Assembly (NCBI GenBank): GCA_902802755.1
Contig: CADCNH010000007.1
Span: forward strand, 46,658 to 110,657
DNA from: an uncultured Bacteroidota bacterium
GTDB taxonomy: Bacteria; Bacteroidota; Bacteroidia; Bacteroidales; WCHB1-69
Length of the DNA stretch: 64,000 nucleotides
Reading direction: 5' to 3'
Each line of letters begins with the position of its first letter. Position 1 is the stretch's first letter. Below, one piece after another: positions 36,730 through 46,351 of the stretch. The position numbers and the translations under genes were made by a program. The notes beneath the pieces were generated by a model that was not told the DNA's origin, ran no database searches, and saw only the letters and a program-made list of their open reading frames with translations.

Positions 36730-38034
36730 ATGGGCAAATTTGTGATTCAAGGAGGCAGACCATTGGAAGGTGTGATAACACCTCAGGGAGCGAAAAACGA
36801 GGCTTTACAAGTGCTTTGTGCTGTTTTATTGACCGAAGAACCTGTGGTGATCTCTAATGTTCCCGCTATTCGCGATGTGCATCGCCTGATGGAGATACTC
36901 TCCGCCATGGGTGTGGAAATCACACCGATAACAGCAGATACCTACAAGTTCCAAGCCAAGGATATCAGCCTGGAATTTCTGAAATCTCCTGAATTTATCA
37001 AGTTGTCAGGTGCTATCCGTGCCTCCATTATGATTTTGGGACCGCTGTTGGGACGCTTCGGCAAGGCTTATTCCGCCAAACCCGGTGGCGATAAGATTGG
37101 TCGCAGACCGTTGACCACTCACTTTGAGGGTTTCGCGAATCTGGGTGCCAAGGTCACCTTGACAGATGGTAATGTATATGAGTTGGATGCCAATCCTCTT
37201 AAAGGAACCTACATGTTGCTGAATGAGGCATCCGTGACAGGTACCGCCAATATTGTGATGGCAGCAGTGAAAGCCAAAGGTACCACCACGATTTTCAATG
37301 CTGCTTGCGAACCGTATCTGTATCAGCTGTGTACCATGCTGAATAAGATGGGTGCTAAAATCAGTGGTATTGGCTCAAACCTGTTGACGATTGAAGGTGT
37401 TGATGAACTGCATGGCTGTGAGCATCGTATCTTGCCCGACATGATTGAAGTGGGCAGTTTTATGGGATTGGCCGCTATCACCGGCTCGGAAATCACCATC
37501 AAAGATTGTGCGGTAAAGCATTTGGGCATCATCCCTTACACTTTTTCCAAGCTGGGTGTGCGCTTCAAAATCAAAGGGGATGATATTTATATTCCAAAGC
37601 ATAGGGAATATGAGATTGAAACCAATATGGATGGTTCTATCTTGACTATTGCGGATGCACCATGGCCTGGCTTTACTCCTGACTTGATCAGTATTGCTTT
37701 GGTGACTGCCATTCAGGCGAAAGGTAGTGTGCTGATACATCAGAAAATGTTCGAGAGCCGTTTGTTCTTTGTGGACAAGCTGCAGGAGATGGGAGCACAA
37801 ATCATCCTCTGCGACCCGCATCGTGCTACGGTAATCGGCTTGAACCACAAATACCGCTTGCGTGCTACCACGATGGCGTCTCCAGATATCCGTGCCGGTG
37901 TGGCTTTGCTGATTGCGGCACTCTCCGCAGAGGGTACCAGCATTATCCAAAATGTGGAACAGATTGACCGTGGATACCAGAATATCGTGGAACGACTGAA
38001 CAGTTTGGGAGCGGTTATCGTGAGAGAATCATAA
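36730..38034 (+). CDS. murA: UDP-N-acetylglucosamine 1-carboxyvinyltransferase, Asp-type active-site loop
   Basis: First committed step of peptidoglycan synthesis: transfers enolpyruvate from PEP to UDP-GlcNAc. 434 residues. The catalytic Lys22 lies in QGAKNEAL. The mobile loop reads KPGGDKIGRRP with Asp121 where E. coli MurA has Cys115, the residue alkylated by fosfomycin. Asp at this place is known from naturally fosfomycin-resistant enzymes, so insensitivity is predicted. Other conserved blocks are HFEGFANLGA and PDIRAGVALLIAAL. It is 15 bp ahead of the MlaE-type permease gene, likely one operon. Confidence 0.95.
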   Translation: MGKFVIQGGRPLEGVITPQGAKNEALQVLCAVLLTEEPVVISNVPAIRDVHRLMEILSAMGVEITPITADTYKFQAKDISLEFLKSPEFIKLSGAIRASIMILGPLLGRFGKAYSAKPGGDKIGRRPLTTHFEGFANLGAKVTLTDGNVYELDANPLKGTYMLLNEASVTGTANIVMAAVKAKGTTTIFNAACEPYLYQLCTMLNKMGAKISGIGSNLLTIEGVDELHGCEHRILPDMIEVGSFMGLAAITGSEITIKDCAVKHLGIIPYTFSKLGVRFKIKGDDIYIPKHREYEIETNMDGSILTIADAPWPGFTPDLISIALVTAIQAKGSVLIHQKMFESRLFFVDKLQEMGAQIILCDPHRATVIGLNHKYRLRATTMASPDIRAGVALLIAALSAEGTSIIQNVEQIDRGYQNIVERLNSLGAVIVRES

Positions 38035-38049
38035 GCTAATTCAACCGTT

Positions 38050-38793
38050 ATGATTAGAAAATTTATTGAGACTTTTGGAGAGTATTTCATGTTCCTGGGA
38101 AAAGTCTTCACCAAACCGGGAAAATGGAATGTCTTTTCCCGAAAGCTTATCTATGAGATGGATGCAATGGGAATAGGTTCCCTGCTTATTGTTTGTATTG
38201 TTTCCATCACACTTGGTAGCGTTATCACCATGCAGACCGCTATGCAGATCGAAAGCAACTGGATTCCGAAATGGTGCGTGGGCTATATCGTGAAAACTAC
38301 CGCGGTCATGGAACTTTGCCCTACTATCATCAGTTTGCTGCTGGTGGGTAATCTGGGTTCGCGTATCACCGCTGAAATCGGTAGTATGCGTGTTACAGAA
38401 CAGATTGATGCTCTGGAAGTTATGGGTATTAACCCCGCTTCCTATTTAGTGCTGCCAAAAATAGTAGCGGCTGTCATCATGATTCCTTTGCTGATTATTG
38501 TCAGTATTTTCTTCGCTCTTCTGGGTGGCTATGTGACTGTTGTATTGACAGGTTCTGTTTCCACCTACGATTTCGTGGATGGTATGACCTCCTTCTTCCG
38601 TATGTATGATATTTTCTATGCGTTGACAAAAACTTTTATTTTTGCTTTTATAATATCATCTGTATCTGCGTTCTACGGTTATAGAATCGATGGCGGCGCT
38701 TTGGAATTGGGACAGGCGAGTACCATGGGAATTGTGGTGGCCAGTTTCGTAATTCTGATTCTCAATATGGTGGTTACACAGATTATGCTTTAA
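38050..38793 (+). CDS. MlaE-family ABC transporter permease
   Basis: 247 residues with about five membrane segments; MlaE-type motifs are GSVITMQTAMQIES (about residues 56-69), the ELCPTIISLLLVGNLGSRIT block (about 92-111), and EQIDALEVMGINPASYLVLP. MlaE/MlaF systems move phospholipids across the cell envelope to keep outer-membrane asymmetry. The ATPase gene follows 18 bp downstream. No MlaD-type substrate-binding protein is encoded in the window. Confidence 0.9.
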   Translation: MIRKFIETFGEYFMFLGKVFTKPGKWNVFSRKLIYEMDAMGIGSLLIVCIVSITLGSVITMQTAMQIESNWIPKWCVGYIVKTTAVMELCPTIISLLLVGNLGSRITAEIGSMRVTEQIDALEVMGINPASYLVLPKIVAAVIMIPLLIIVSIFFALLGGYVTVVLTGSVSTYDFVDGMTSFFRMYDIFYALTKTFIFAFIISSVSAFYGYRIDGGALELGQASTMGIVVASFVILILNMVVTQIML

Positions 38794-38811
38794 TTTTCAA
38801 ACTGAAAGAAG

Positions 38812-39570
38812 ATGATAGAAGTTAAGAATGTTTCTAAATATTTTGGCGAGAAGCAGGTGCTGAAAAATATCACCACGCAGTTTGAGGAAGGCAAGGTCAA
38901 CCTGATTATAGGTCGCTCCGGCTCTGGCAAAACTGTGATGATGAAATGTCTGGTAGGTTTGCATACGCCCGACGAAGGAGAGATTGTATATAATGACCGT
39001 GTTTTCAGAAAATTGTCTGAAAAGGAGAAACGGGAATTGCGTGCCGATATGGGCATGGTGTTTCAAGGCTCCGCGCTGTTCGACTCCATGACCATCGAGG
39101 AGAACGTCCGTTTTCCGCTGGATATGCTGAAAGATATGGAATACGGGGAGAAAATGGAACGGGTGAATTTCTGCCTGAAACGTGTGGATTTGGAGAATAC
39201 CAACAAACTGTATCCCGATGAGCTGAGTGGTGGTATGAAGAAACGTGCCGCCATTGCCCGTGCCATCGCCTGTAATCCCAAGTACTTGTTCTGCGATGAG
39301 CCCAACTCAGGCTTGGATCCTAAGACCTCATTAATCATTGACGATCTGATTTTTGATATTACCCATGAGTTCGGCATCACCACGGTGGTGAATACCCACG
39401 ACCTGAATTCGGTGATAACGATAGGGGAGACCATCTCATACATTTACGAGGGCAACCTGGCCTGGGTGGGCACTATGAACAATGTGCTGACTTCCGATAA
39501 CAAATTGCTGAACGAATTCATCTACGCCCAACCCCTGACACAACGAATTAGGCAGGTCTCAAAAAACTAA
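38812..39570 (+). CDS. MlaF-type ABC transporter ATP-binding protein
   Basis: 252 residues, partner of the preceding permease. Walker A GRSGSGKTVMM (about residues 34-44), Q-loop MVFQGSALFDSMT, signature LSGGMKKRAAIARA (about 140-153) and Walker B YLFCDEPNSGLDP (about 160-172), then the H-loop THDL. The LSGGMKKR form of the signature is typical of MlaF-like proteins. Phospholipid transport is inferred from family. Confidence 0.92.
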   Translation: MIEVKNVSKYFGEKQVLKNITTQFEEGKVNLIIGRSGSGKTVMMKCLVGLHTPDEGEIVYNDRVFRKLSEKEKRELRADMGMVFQGSALFDSMTIEENVRFPLDMLKDMEYGEKMERVNFCLKRVDLENTNKLYPDELSGGMKKRAAIARAIACNPKYLFCDEPNSGLDPKTSLIIDDLIFDITHEFGITTVVNTHDLNSVITIGETISYIYEGNLAWVGTMNNVLTSDNKLLNEFIYAQPLTQRIRQVSKN

Positions 39571-39794
39571 GAATTAAGAACTAAGGACAAATCAACAATT
39601 ACACTACCCCGGCCTTCGGCCACCCCTTCTTGAAGAAGGGGAATTAAAACTCCCCTCGAGCACGAAGTGCGAGACTCCCCCAGATGCGAAGCATCTCTCC
39701 CCTTGAGCGAAGCGAAACTCCCCCAACTAACCCCAAACTCCTAACCCCTAATCCCTAATCCCTGTAACCTGCAACCTGTAACCTATAACCTATA
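39571..39794. repeat. REP-like and microrepeat block between the ABC ATPase gene and cvpA
   Basis: About 39602-39645 is the inverse of the CCCCTTCT/AGAAGGGG element seen near 4800 and 40357. It is followed by 'gagactcccccagatgcgaag' type words and then 'ctaatccctgtaacctgcaac' words up to the cvpA start. No gene seen. Confidence 0.75.
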
Positions 39795-40292
39795 ATGAAC
39801 TGGCTCGACATCGTTATTCTGATTCCCACCGCTTGGTACGCATACAAGGGTTTGAAAAACGGCCTGATATGCGAATTGGCATCTATTATTGCCTTGATTT
39901 TGGGTGTATGGGCCACGGTGCATTATTCCGATGTGCTGGCGGCACGTATGGGCGAAGGACAAACCTATAAAATCATTGCATTCGCGGGCATTTTTATTGC
40001 TACCTTGGTATTGGTTCATTTTGCCGGGAAATTAGTGGAAAAGGTCGTGAAACTAATAATTTCAGGTTTTTGGAACAATTTGGCAGGCTTGCTTTTCGGT
40101 GTGGCCAAGGTGGTCATTGTTTTCAGTGTCCTGCTGATGTTCATTGAAAAAGTGGATACGAAACAAGTTATATTGAAACCCGAATTCAAAACCGAATCAT
40201 TCACTTATAAATATGTGCAACCCGTCGCCCCCTTCCTTACAGATTGGTACTCAGGTGTCAGGTGTCAGGGATTAGGGGTCAGTGATCAGTGA
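39795..40292 (+). CDS. CvpA-family membrane protein with repeat-derived tail
   Basis: 165 residues. The N-terminal DIVILIPTAWYAYKGLKNG and three further hydrophobic segments fit the CvpA family (named for colicin V production; probably an envelope-homeostasis role). After APFLTDWY the tail YSGVRCQGLGVSDQ is a translation of a 'caggtgtcagggattag' intergenic repeat, so the native end is probably replaced. There is no promoter consensus directly upstream because the gene starts at the end of a repeat block. Confidence 0.8.
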   Translation: MNWLDIVILIPTAWYAYKGLKNGLICELASIIALILGVWATVHYSDVLAARMGEGQTYKIIAFAGIFIATLVLVHFAGKLVEKVVKLIISGFWNNLAGLLFGVAKVVIVFSVLLMFIEKVDTKQVILKPEFKTESFTYKYVQPVAPFLTDWYSGVRCQGLGVSDQ

Positions 40293-40319
40293 TCAGTAGG
40301 GAAGCAATAATTGCGTCCG

Positions 40320-40402
40320 ATTAACCGTAGGGCGGGGTAGTGCCGAAAAACAATTCCCCTTCTTTTAGAAGGGGTGCCCGTAGGGCGGGGTAGTGACGTA
40401 AA
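40320..40402. repeat. REP-like element upstream of the DUF721 gene
   Basis: Contains cgtagggcggggtagtg twice (about 40325-40341 and 40378-40395), flanking the stem CCCCTTCT/AGAAGGGG near 40357-40374. Same family as 4795-4848 and 39602-39645. Confidence 0.75.
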
Positions 40403-40417
40403 TAAAATACAAAAACA

Positions 40418-40705
40418 ATGAAAACCAACGAGCAACTCCTCAAAGACCTCCTCCAGCAGTTCATCGACAAGTCGGGCAGACAGCGGCTATACGATGAACG
40501 CATGGTATTGTCGTTGTGGGCTGAGGTAGTGGAGCCATTGGTTGCACAGAACACTCAGTGCAAGGATATCAAAAATGGGGTACTGATGGTGAAGGTTACC
40601 AACGCCGCCCTCAGATTTGAACTGTTAGCCCGAAAGAGCGAAATCATCCGTCAACTCAACAATTGCCTCGGCGTGGAAGTGGTGAAGGATGTGATTTTCA
40701 GGTAG
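40418..40705 (+). CDS. DUF721 (DciA-like) protein
   Basis: 95 residues. The pattern LLKDLLQQFIDKSGRQRL then VLSLWAEVVEPLVAQNT and LMVKVTNAALRFELLARKSE is typical of the DUF721 family, some members of which (DciA) load or assist the replicative helicase. It is short compared with DciA and lacks a KH-like N-terminal extension. The next gene starts 45 bp downstream. Role in replication is inferred only. Confidence 0.8.
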   Translation: MKTNEQLLKDLLQQFIDKSGRQRLYDERMVLSLWAEVVEPLVAQNTQCKDIKNGVLMVKVTNAALRFELLARKSEIIRQLNNCLGVEVVKDVIFR

Positions 40706-40749
40706 CTAATGTGAAAAGATGGATATATGTTGAGTGGAAAAAATGGATT

Positions 40750-41694
40750 ATGAAATTCAAATTTAACATAAAAGAGCGTTGGCAGCGTTTCAAGGCATGG
40801 AGGGAACAGCCTTCTCAACTGGCTCCGTTGTCGGATGAGTCGCACGAGTGTGAATGTTGCCACACAAGTTTTCAAGGCAATTATTGTCCCCGTTGTGGAC
40901 AATCGTGGCGTATAGGAAGATATTCTTTTAAAACAGCCACTTTGGGTTTCTTGGATGTGTGGGGATTGGGCAACCGTGGCATGTTCCGCACTATTCGCGA
41001 CCTTATCTTGCGTCCCGGTTACATGATTCGCGACTATCTCAAGGGCATGCAGACAGCCTATTTCCCTCCTTTTAAGATGTTTTTTGTGTTGGCGGTGTTT
41101 TCCATTCTTGTGATGCATGGCTTCAATATAAAAATGGAGACCTATGCGGAGGACGAGAGTATGGAATCTGTTGAGCGGTCTTTGAAATATAAGCCAGATA
41201 AGGATGAAACCATAATTGATCATACTTCATTGGAAGCGGATAAAACGGAAAATTCTCCCTTCAGTGTTGAGCAAAAAGATAGGGTAAAAGATATTTATAC
41301 GGACTTACTTGTTTATTTAGTTCGTTTTTCAGTGCGTTTTCCCAGCATTTTTTCTTTGCTTGTATTGATGCTCTTTTCAGGCGTCCTTTATCTGTTTTTC
41401 CGACATTGTCCGAACATTCCAGACCTTCGTTATTCCGAATTTTTTGTCTCGCTGGTATATGCCAACAACATGTGCAGTATTTATTGCATTATATTGGGCT
41501 TTTTCTGTTTGACAACACTGGCTTTATTAAGCATATTGCTCGTGCTTATTCCGCTCAAACAATTGTCGGGATACTCATGGGTGCGTACCATTTTGAAAAC
41601 CAGTGTGGCTTTTGTATTGTCATTGGTGCTGTTCTTGACCATCTTTTTCATAGTATTTTTCTTGATAATGGGATATGTGGCGGTGATGTACTGA
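40750..41694 (+). CDS. DUF3667 membrane protein with zinc ribbon
   Basis: 314 residues from the ATG at 40750 (MKFKFNIKERW); the in-frame extension to 40663 overlaps the DUF721 gene. A CxxC-x8-CxxC zinc-ribbon (CECCHTSFQGNYCPRCGQ, about residues 36-53) is followed by LRPGYMIRDYLKG and at least four membrane segments, with a charged loop (about 135-180). This is the DUF3667 architecture; function unknown. Confidence 0.82.
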   Translation: MKFKFNIKERWQRFKAWREQPSQLAPLSDESHECECCHTSFQGNYCPRCGQSWRIGRYSFKTATLGFLDVWGLGNRGMFRTIRDLILRPGYMIRDYLKGMQTAYFPPFKMFFVLAVFSILVMHGFNIKMETYAEDESMESVERSLKYKPDKDETIIDHTSLEADKTENSPFSVEQKDRVKDIYTDLLVYLVRFSVRFPSIFSLLVLMLFSGVLYLFFRHCPNIPDLRYSEFFVSLVYANNMCSIYCIILGFFCLTTLALLSILLVLIPLKQLSGYSWVRTILKTSVAFVLSLVLFLTIFFIVFFLIMGYVAVMY

Positions 41695-42177
41695 TGACAG
41701 AGAGCACAATGGTATAAAGAAAATTCCATAAGCAGCCTCGAAGAGGCAAAATTCTAATAACCCCGCACAAGCGATAGCGAAGTGTAGGGTAGGAGGCGAT
41801 TTACGCTATATCATTAATATGGTCACCTTCACGTGGCTGGAACAGACCCCTCTTTGGAGATTCAACGCATTTCTTTGCGGCATCAGCACCGGGGTGCTCT
41901 TCTATTGGGTGATTATCGTCTTATCTAATGGCATTCAATTCACTACGGAGTCTTTTGACATCCATGGGTATTATATCTATTGGCTCGCATCGGAGTCTAT
42001 CAATCTTATGAATTCCGTGGAAATTTTCTATCCCAAAAGAGATGTCAGGGATACGGTGAAGATATATAGGATAGAGTCGCAGTAGAAAAGTATGCCCAGA
42101 AATGTATTCCACAAAGCATTGCTCAATCAGAAATAATGTGTATCTTTGCGATATAATTATGATTCGATTCGAAAGCT
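41695..42177. other. 483-bp region with hairpins, a doubtful small frame and the alcohol dehydrogenase promoter
   Basis: Short hairpins occur at about 41733-41746 (GCCTC/GAGGC) and a 'ccccgcacaagcgatagcg' block at 41761-41790, of the same type as other hairpin repeats here. A frame at 41819-42085 (88 residues, FLCGISTGVLFYWVIIVL) could encode a small membrane protein but resembles no known family. TATCTTTG at 42141-42148 is the likely promoter of the next gene. Confidence 0.45.
42141..42148 (+). promoter_or_regulatory. -7 element for the alcohol/aldehyde dehydrogenase genes
   Basis: TATCTTTG, 29 bp before the start codon of the iron alcohol dehydrogenase gene. Confidence 0.6.
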
Positions 42178-43410
42178 ATGGACACTTATCGTTTCAGAAA
42201 AACTATACATCGGCTGCCTGGCAAGGTGATTCACCATGTGCCCATGCCTGAGCCACAAGTGGTGGAAGGCCATCAATCAAGAGCCCAGATAGGCGAAATC
42301 TGCCGCCAGTGCGGTTATAAGCAGGTGCTGTTAGTGACCGATCAGACTCTCCATAAACTCGGTTACGACCAGGCAATTATGCAATCTCTTGATGCCGCTG
42401 GGGTGTCTTACGCCTTGTTCGCAGACATCAACTCCGAACCAACTATAGATTGGATAGATGCAGGACGAGAGGCGGCTATGGCTTCTCATGCCGAGTGCGT
42501 GATTGCCTTGGGCGGTGGCTCGGTGCTTGATACCTGCAAAATGATTGCCGCTGGCGTACAGATGCCCAATATAAGAACAAAAGCCCTGCTACTCAAGTTT
42601 CTGGTGGTGCCAGGGAAATCTCTGCCGATGATTACCGTGCCTTCTACGGCAGGTACTGGTGCAGAGATGACCGTGGGTGCGGTCGTGACCAATGCACGGG
42701 GCACAAAAGGTTCTACCGTGATTGTCGGTCTGGATATTACTCACGTCATCCTCGATAGTGAGCTCACTATTCATGCCCCACAATTGGTAACTGCCGCTTG
42801 CGGTATGGATGCCCTCAGCCACGTGGTGGAGGGAACGGTGGGTGATGTTTTTGTTGATGTGGAAGATGCTTACCATTCTTTAGAGGGTGTACGGCTGATT
42901 TTGCAACATCTTCCCGTGGTGATGCGGGAACCAGAGAATATTGAGTCGCGATTGGCCATGTGCCGAGCAGCAATGTATGGGGGGAATGCCATTAACAAGC
43001 AGTTGGCTGGCTATGTGCATGCGTTCGCCCATAGCATTGGAGCTATGTATCATATTCCTCATGGACAAGCGATTACGCTGATGCTGCTGCCTGTGCTACG
43101 TTACCAAATGAAGGCTTGCCAAAGAAAATATGCAATAATGGCGCGTTATTGTGGATTGGCTACGGAGAAAACCGATTCTCAAGAAGCAGCAGAGTTGTTC
43201 CTGAAAGCTATCGCTGACTTGATTACCACTTGTGGCTTAGATAAGCTGGAATCTCCTGTAAAAGTTGAAGATTACGAGGGACTGACACATCTCATCGCTG
43301 CCGACTCCATCAACTACTCTTCCCCCATGACTTTCAGCAATGAGGATATCCGAAAGGTGCTGGAAGAGATGACAGGTTGCAGGGTTCAGGTTACAGGTGA
43401 CAGTGAATAG
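42178..43410 (+). CDS. Iron-containing alcohol dehydrogenase
   Basis: 410 residues of the group III (Fe) alcohol dehydrogenase family. The NAD motif is ALGGGSVLDTCKMIA (about residues 110-124); metal-binding region motifs are TACGMDALSHVVEGTV (Asp, His) and YVHAFAHSIGAMYHIPHGQA (two His). The last residues GCRVQVTGDSE are encoded by a 'ggttcaggttacagg' repeat, so the tail is probably not native. The aldehyde dehydrogenase gene follows 66 bp later, which suggests a shared pathway for alcohol/aldehyde conversion. Substrate unknown. Confidence 0.9.
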   Translation: MDTYRFRKTIHRLPGKVIHHVPMPEPQVVEGHQSRAQIGEICRQCGYKQVLLVTDQTLHKLGYDQAIMQSLDAAGVSYALFADINSEPTIDWIDAGREAAMASHAECVIALGGGSVLDTCKMIAAGVQMPNIRTKALLLKFLVVPGKSLPMITVPSTAGTGAEMTVGAVVTNARGTKGSTVIVGLDITHVILDSELTIHAPQLVTAACGMDALSHVVEGTVGDVFVDVEDAYHSLEGVRLILQHLPVVMREPENIESRLAMCRAAMYGGNAINKQLAGYVHAFAHSIGAMYHIPHGQAITLMLLPVLRYQMKACQRKYAIMARYCGLATEKTDSQEAAELFLKAIADLITTCGLDKLESPVKVEDYEGLTHLIAADSINYSSPMTFSNEDIRKVLEEMTGCRVQVTGDSE

Positions 43411-43476
43411 GAATTAGTAATTAGTGATTAGATAATAATTTGCGGTAGAACCGCAATCCCCGCATAAAAAATATAT
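43411..43476. repeat. Short repeat between alcohol and aldehyde dehydrogenase genes
   Basis: Holds 'ttagtaattagtgattag' words, then ttgcggtagaaccgcaa (hairpin TTGCGGT/ACCGCAA) followed by tccccgcata, the same word that opens longer composite repeats near 18157 and 63146. Confidence 0.7.
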
Positions 43477-44895
43477 ATGGCATATTCAGAACAAGAAATC
43501 AGCAATATCGTGGCGGCACAGCGGAAATATTTCCGCACCGGTGTCACCCTTCCCATAAAGTGGAGAATTCAGCAACTCAAAAAGTTGAAAGAGGCTGTCA
43601 TTGCCCATGAAGCCGAGTTTGAAGAGGCTTTGGCCAAAGACCTTGGCCGCAGTAAAGTGGAGGCATACCTCTGCGATGTGGGGCCCATCGTTGTGGAAAT
43701 CAATGAGATGATACGTGGTCTGCGCCGCTGGGCACGCCCCGAGCGGCATTTCAGCGGACTGATGTGTTTCCCGAGTTTGTTCACCAAAGTTTATAAGATG
43801 CCCTACGGTGTTTCGTTGGTCATCAGTCCTTTCAACTTCCCGTTCCTGCTTACCATCGGTGTGGTAGCGGCAGCGTTGTGTGGGGGAAATACGGCGGTCA
43901 TCAAAGCAAGCTCCAAGTCTGCTGCTTGCACAAAGGTGCTGAAACACTTCTTTTCGGAGGTATTTCCGCCCGAATATGTCACTTTGATTGACGGAGGCCA
44001 TGATGTAGCAGACTTATGTCTGGCTCAGCGTTTTGACAAGATTTTCTATACGGGATCGCCTGCAGTGGGTAAGCATGTGTTGGCAGAGGCAGCCAAAAAT
44101 CTGACCCCTGTCGCCTTGGAGTTGGGTGGCGAGACTGGTAATTGGTGCGTGGTGCGCAAAGATGCCGACTTAAAAGACGCTGCCCATAAAATAGCTTTCT
44201 TCAAGTTACTCAATGCAGGTCAGATATGCATCAACATCAATCAGATTGCGGTGGCTAAAGAGGTGGCGGAACCGTTTTTGGAGGAATTAAAACGAGCTTT
44301 TGTATCGTTGATTGGCGAACAGCCCATCCATAATCCGGAGTATCCAAAACTGATTACAGAGGCGGCCTACGATAAATGCGCCAAACTGGCTGAAGAATAT
44401 CGTGACCGCATTGTGTTTGGTGGGGTAGGTAATCGTGACACGCAGCGCTATGCCCCTACTATGATTTATCCTGTGGACATCGACGAGCACATCGTGCAGC
44501 ACGAGCTTTTCTGTCCTTTGTTGCCTATTGTACCCTTCAACGATGCTGAGGTGGATGCCCTGATGGAAAACATTGCTGACCGTGAACATCCCTTGGCAAT
44601 GTATTTGTTTACCAAAGATATGAAATGGGCCAAGCGTACCATGCAAACGCAACAGTATGGCGGTGGCTGTATCAACGAAGTTTGTATCCACATGATGGTG
44701 AAAGGGGTGCCTTTCAATGGCACGGGCCATTCCGGTATGGGAGCCTACCATGGCGAGTGGGGTTTCCGTGAGTTTACCCATCCGCAGACAGTACTCAAAG
44801 GCAGCACCCGTTTCAACCTCCCCCTCCGCGACCATCCTTACAGCGGCAAAGCGGAGGCTTTGAAAATGAAGATTCTGAAAGTATTCGAAAAATAG
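43477..44895 (+). CDS. Aldehyde dehydrogenase (ALDH3-like)
   Basis: 472 residues, oxidises aldehydes with NAD(P). The length and lack of an N-terminal extension fit the ALDH3/YwdH type. Motifs: ISPFNFPFLLTIGVVAAAL (about residues 115-133), IFYTGSPAVGKHV, general base Glu in VALELGGE and nucleophile Cys251 in LNAGQICINI. Pairs with the alcohol dehydrogenase upstream. A small secreted-protein gene starts 4 bp after its stop. The C-terminal NGTGHSGMGAYHG motif is conserved. Confidence 0.9.
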   Translation: MAYSEQEISNIVAAQRKYFRTGVTLPIKWRIQQLKKLKEAVIAHEAEFEEALAKDLGRSKVEAYLCDVGPIVVEINEMIRGLRRWARPERHFSGLMCFPSLFTKVYKMPYGVSLVISPFNFPFLLTIGVVAAALCGGNTAVIKASSKSAACTKVLKHFFSEVFPPEYVTLIDGGHDVADLCLAQRFDKIFYTGSPAVGKHVLAEAAKNLTPVALELGGETGNWCVVRKDADLKDAAHKIAFFKLLNAGQICININQIAVAKEVAEPFLEELKRAFVSLIGEQPIHNPEYPKLITEAAYDKCAKLAEEYRDRIVFGGVGNRDTQRYAPTMIYPVDIDEHIVQHELFCPLLPIVPFNDAEVDALMENIADREHPLAMYLFTKDMKWAKRTMQTQQYGGGCINEVCIHMMVKGVPFNGTGHSGMGAYHGEWGFREFTHPQTVLKGSTRFNLPLRDHPYSGKAEALKMKILKVFEK

Positions 44896-44899
44896 AAGT

Positions 44900-46351
44900 A
44901 TGGAAAAACGGTCCTTTTTGCTTCATTTTTTAGCTTGTTGCCTCTTATTGGGGGCAGTTCTTGCCACATGGGCAAACGGGGGACCGATACGGAAATATTC
45001 CGCAATGACCCTTTCACCACAACCTGTATCGGTACATGTTCCGGAAATCCAGTTGGTGGACGAATGTGTGAGTTTTACTCCGAATGACAGGTATATGGAC
45101 GTGGTGGCACGCTATTTGTTACACAACCATTCTGACCGGTCTTTTGATAATCTTCCATACGGTTTTCCTATTGACTATTTTGGCAGTGGGTTGGTGCGAT
45201 GGGATTGTATGAATGATTATAGTCCGGCACGACAGGAGCTGGGTTGGCGCGATGGTTATATCCGCAATGTTAGTTTTATGTTGGGAGACAGGCAGCTTGC
45301 ATGGCAGTGTTCTCAGGATACCATTATTGTTCCAAAGTCTTCCGATACCCATGAAATCTCTCGCCGATGGTTTTATACTTATTTGACTATTCCGGCACAG
45401 CATTTTGTGACTCTTGAGGTACGTTATACGGTGGAATGCACGAGAGTGGGGGATGTAAATGGTGTGATGAACAATCTGATTGAGCCTTATTGGGGTTCAT
45501 TGGATTTTCAATATGATTTTACTCCGGCGGCTTATTGGGGCGATGGTTGTGCCGATCATTTTTCAATAGTACTTGACACAAGTAAAATTAAGATCACCAA
45601 TGATGAACTATTTGCATCGGCAGAAAAGAATATCTATGGGTTGCTGATGAAGCAGGATGGTCAATATTGGCGTTATGAGTGCAATCATTTTTCTTTGTCG
45701 AAAGCGGCACCTTTTAACTTGTCTTTTTATTACAAAAATGATGAGTTGATTCATCAGCCTCTTGACAAGATCCTCAACCATCGCATTTCTCCTTCGGAAT
45801 ACAGTATTGAGGTAAGTGGTGTCAATGCGGGGTATCCTGTCACAAATCTTAGTGATGCCAATCCCTCAACAGCGGCCATGCTTTTACCTGATAAGAATGA
45901 CTCGATTTATATAACCATCCGTTTTCATCAGCCCACAGTTTTGGAGGGAATGTTATTGCTTAATGGTTATACCAGAAGTGAAGAGAATTATCGGAATTAT
46001 GCCCGTATTGACAGTTTGATCATTACAGGCCAATGTTTCTATGTAACTACTTCTACAAATAATGAGGGTGTCAGGAAAACTGCTAATAACAGTGTAAAAA
46101 TGCTATTCGGAAGAGAGTTGTTCGATGCAAGGAACAAGAGCTTATTGCCGAGACCAAATAAATATGCGGGTCATAATCCTGCCGGTTTTGATTGGCAGTC
46201 ACTTTTCGATAGTGCCATGATACTTAAACTGTCGGATGCAACATTTAGCGACAATTGTTATACGGAAATACGCATTGTTATTACGGCCACCTATTCGGGC
46301 TTCAAATACAAAGACCTCTGTTTGTCAGAGATTGTTTTTGTCGGAAGGTGA
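44900..46351 (+). CDS. Secreted protein with C-terminal NADase-type glycan-binding-like domain
   Basis: 483 residues with an N-terminal signal peptide (FLLHFLACCLLLGAVLATWA). The N-terminal about 280 residues are unrecognised and beta-rich (YTVECTRVGDVNGVMNNLIE). The C-terminal about 180 residues (from YSIEVSGVNAGYPVTNL) look like the discoidin-like 'NADase-type glycan-binding' domain, with DANPSTAA and LEGMLLLNGYTRSEENY. It starts 4 bp after the aldehyde dehydrogenase stop, but a functional link is unclear. Its stop codon directly abuts the stop codon of the convergent PorE-like gene. Confidence 0.7.
   Translation: MEKRSFLLHFLACCLLLGAVLATWANGGPIRKYSAMTLSPQPVSVHVPEIQLVDECVSFTPNDRYMDVVARYLLHNHSDRSFDNLPYGFPIDYFGSGLVRWDCMNDYSPARQELGWRDGYIRNVSFMLGDRQLAWQCSQDTIIVPKSSDTHEISRRWFYTYLTIPAQHFVTLEVRYTVECTRVGDVNGVMNNLIEPYWGSLDFQYDFTPAAYWGDGCADHFSIVLDTSKIKITNDELFASAEKNIYGLLMKQDGQYWRYECNHFSLSKAAPFNLSFYYKNDELIHQPLDKILNHRISPSEYSIEVSGVNAGYPVTNLSDANPSTAAMLLPDKNDSIYITIRFHQPTVLEGMLLLNGYTRSEENYRNYARIDSLIITGQCFYVTTSTNNEGVRKTANNSVKMLFGRELFDARNKSLLPRPNKYAGHNPAGFDWQSLFDSAMILKLSDATFSDNCYTEIRIVITATYSGFKYKDLCLSEIVFVGR

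Noticed and set aside
41819..42085. 88-residue frame as a confident gene
   Set aside because: No family likeness and no clear promoter; it lies in a hairpin-repeat region, so it is only mentioned.
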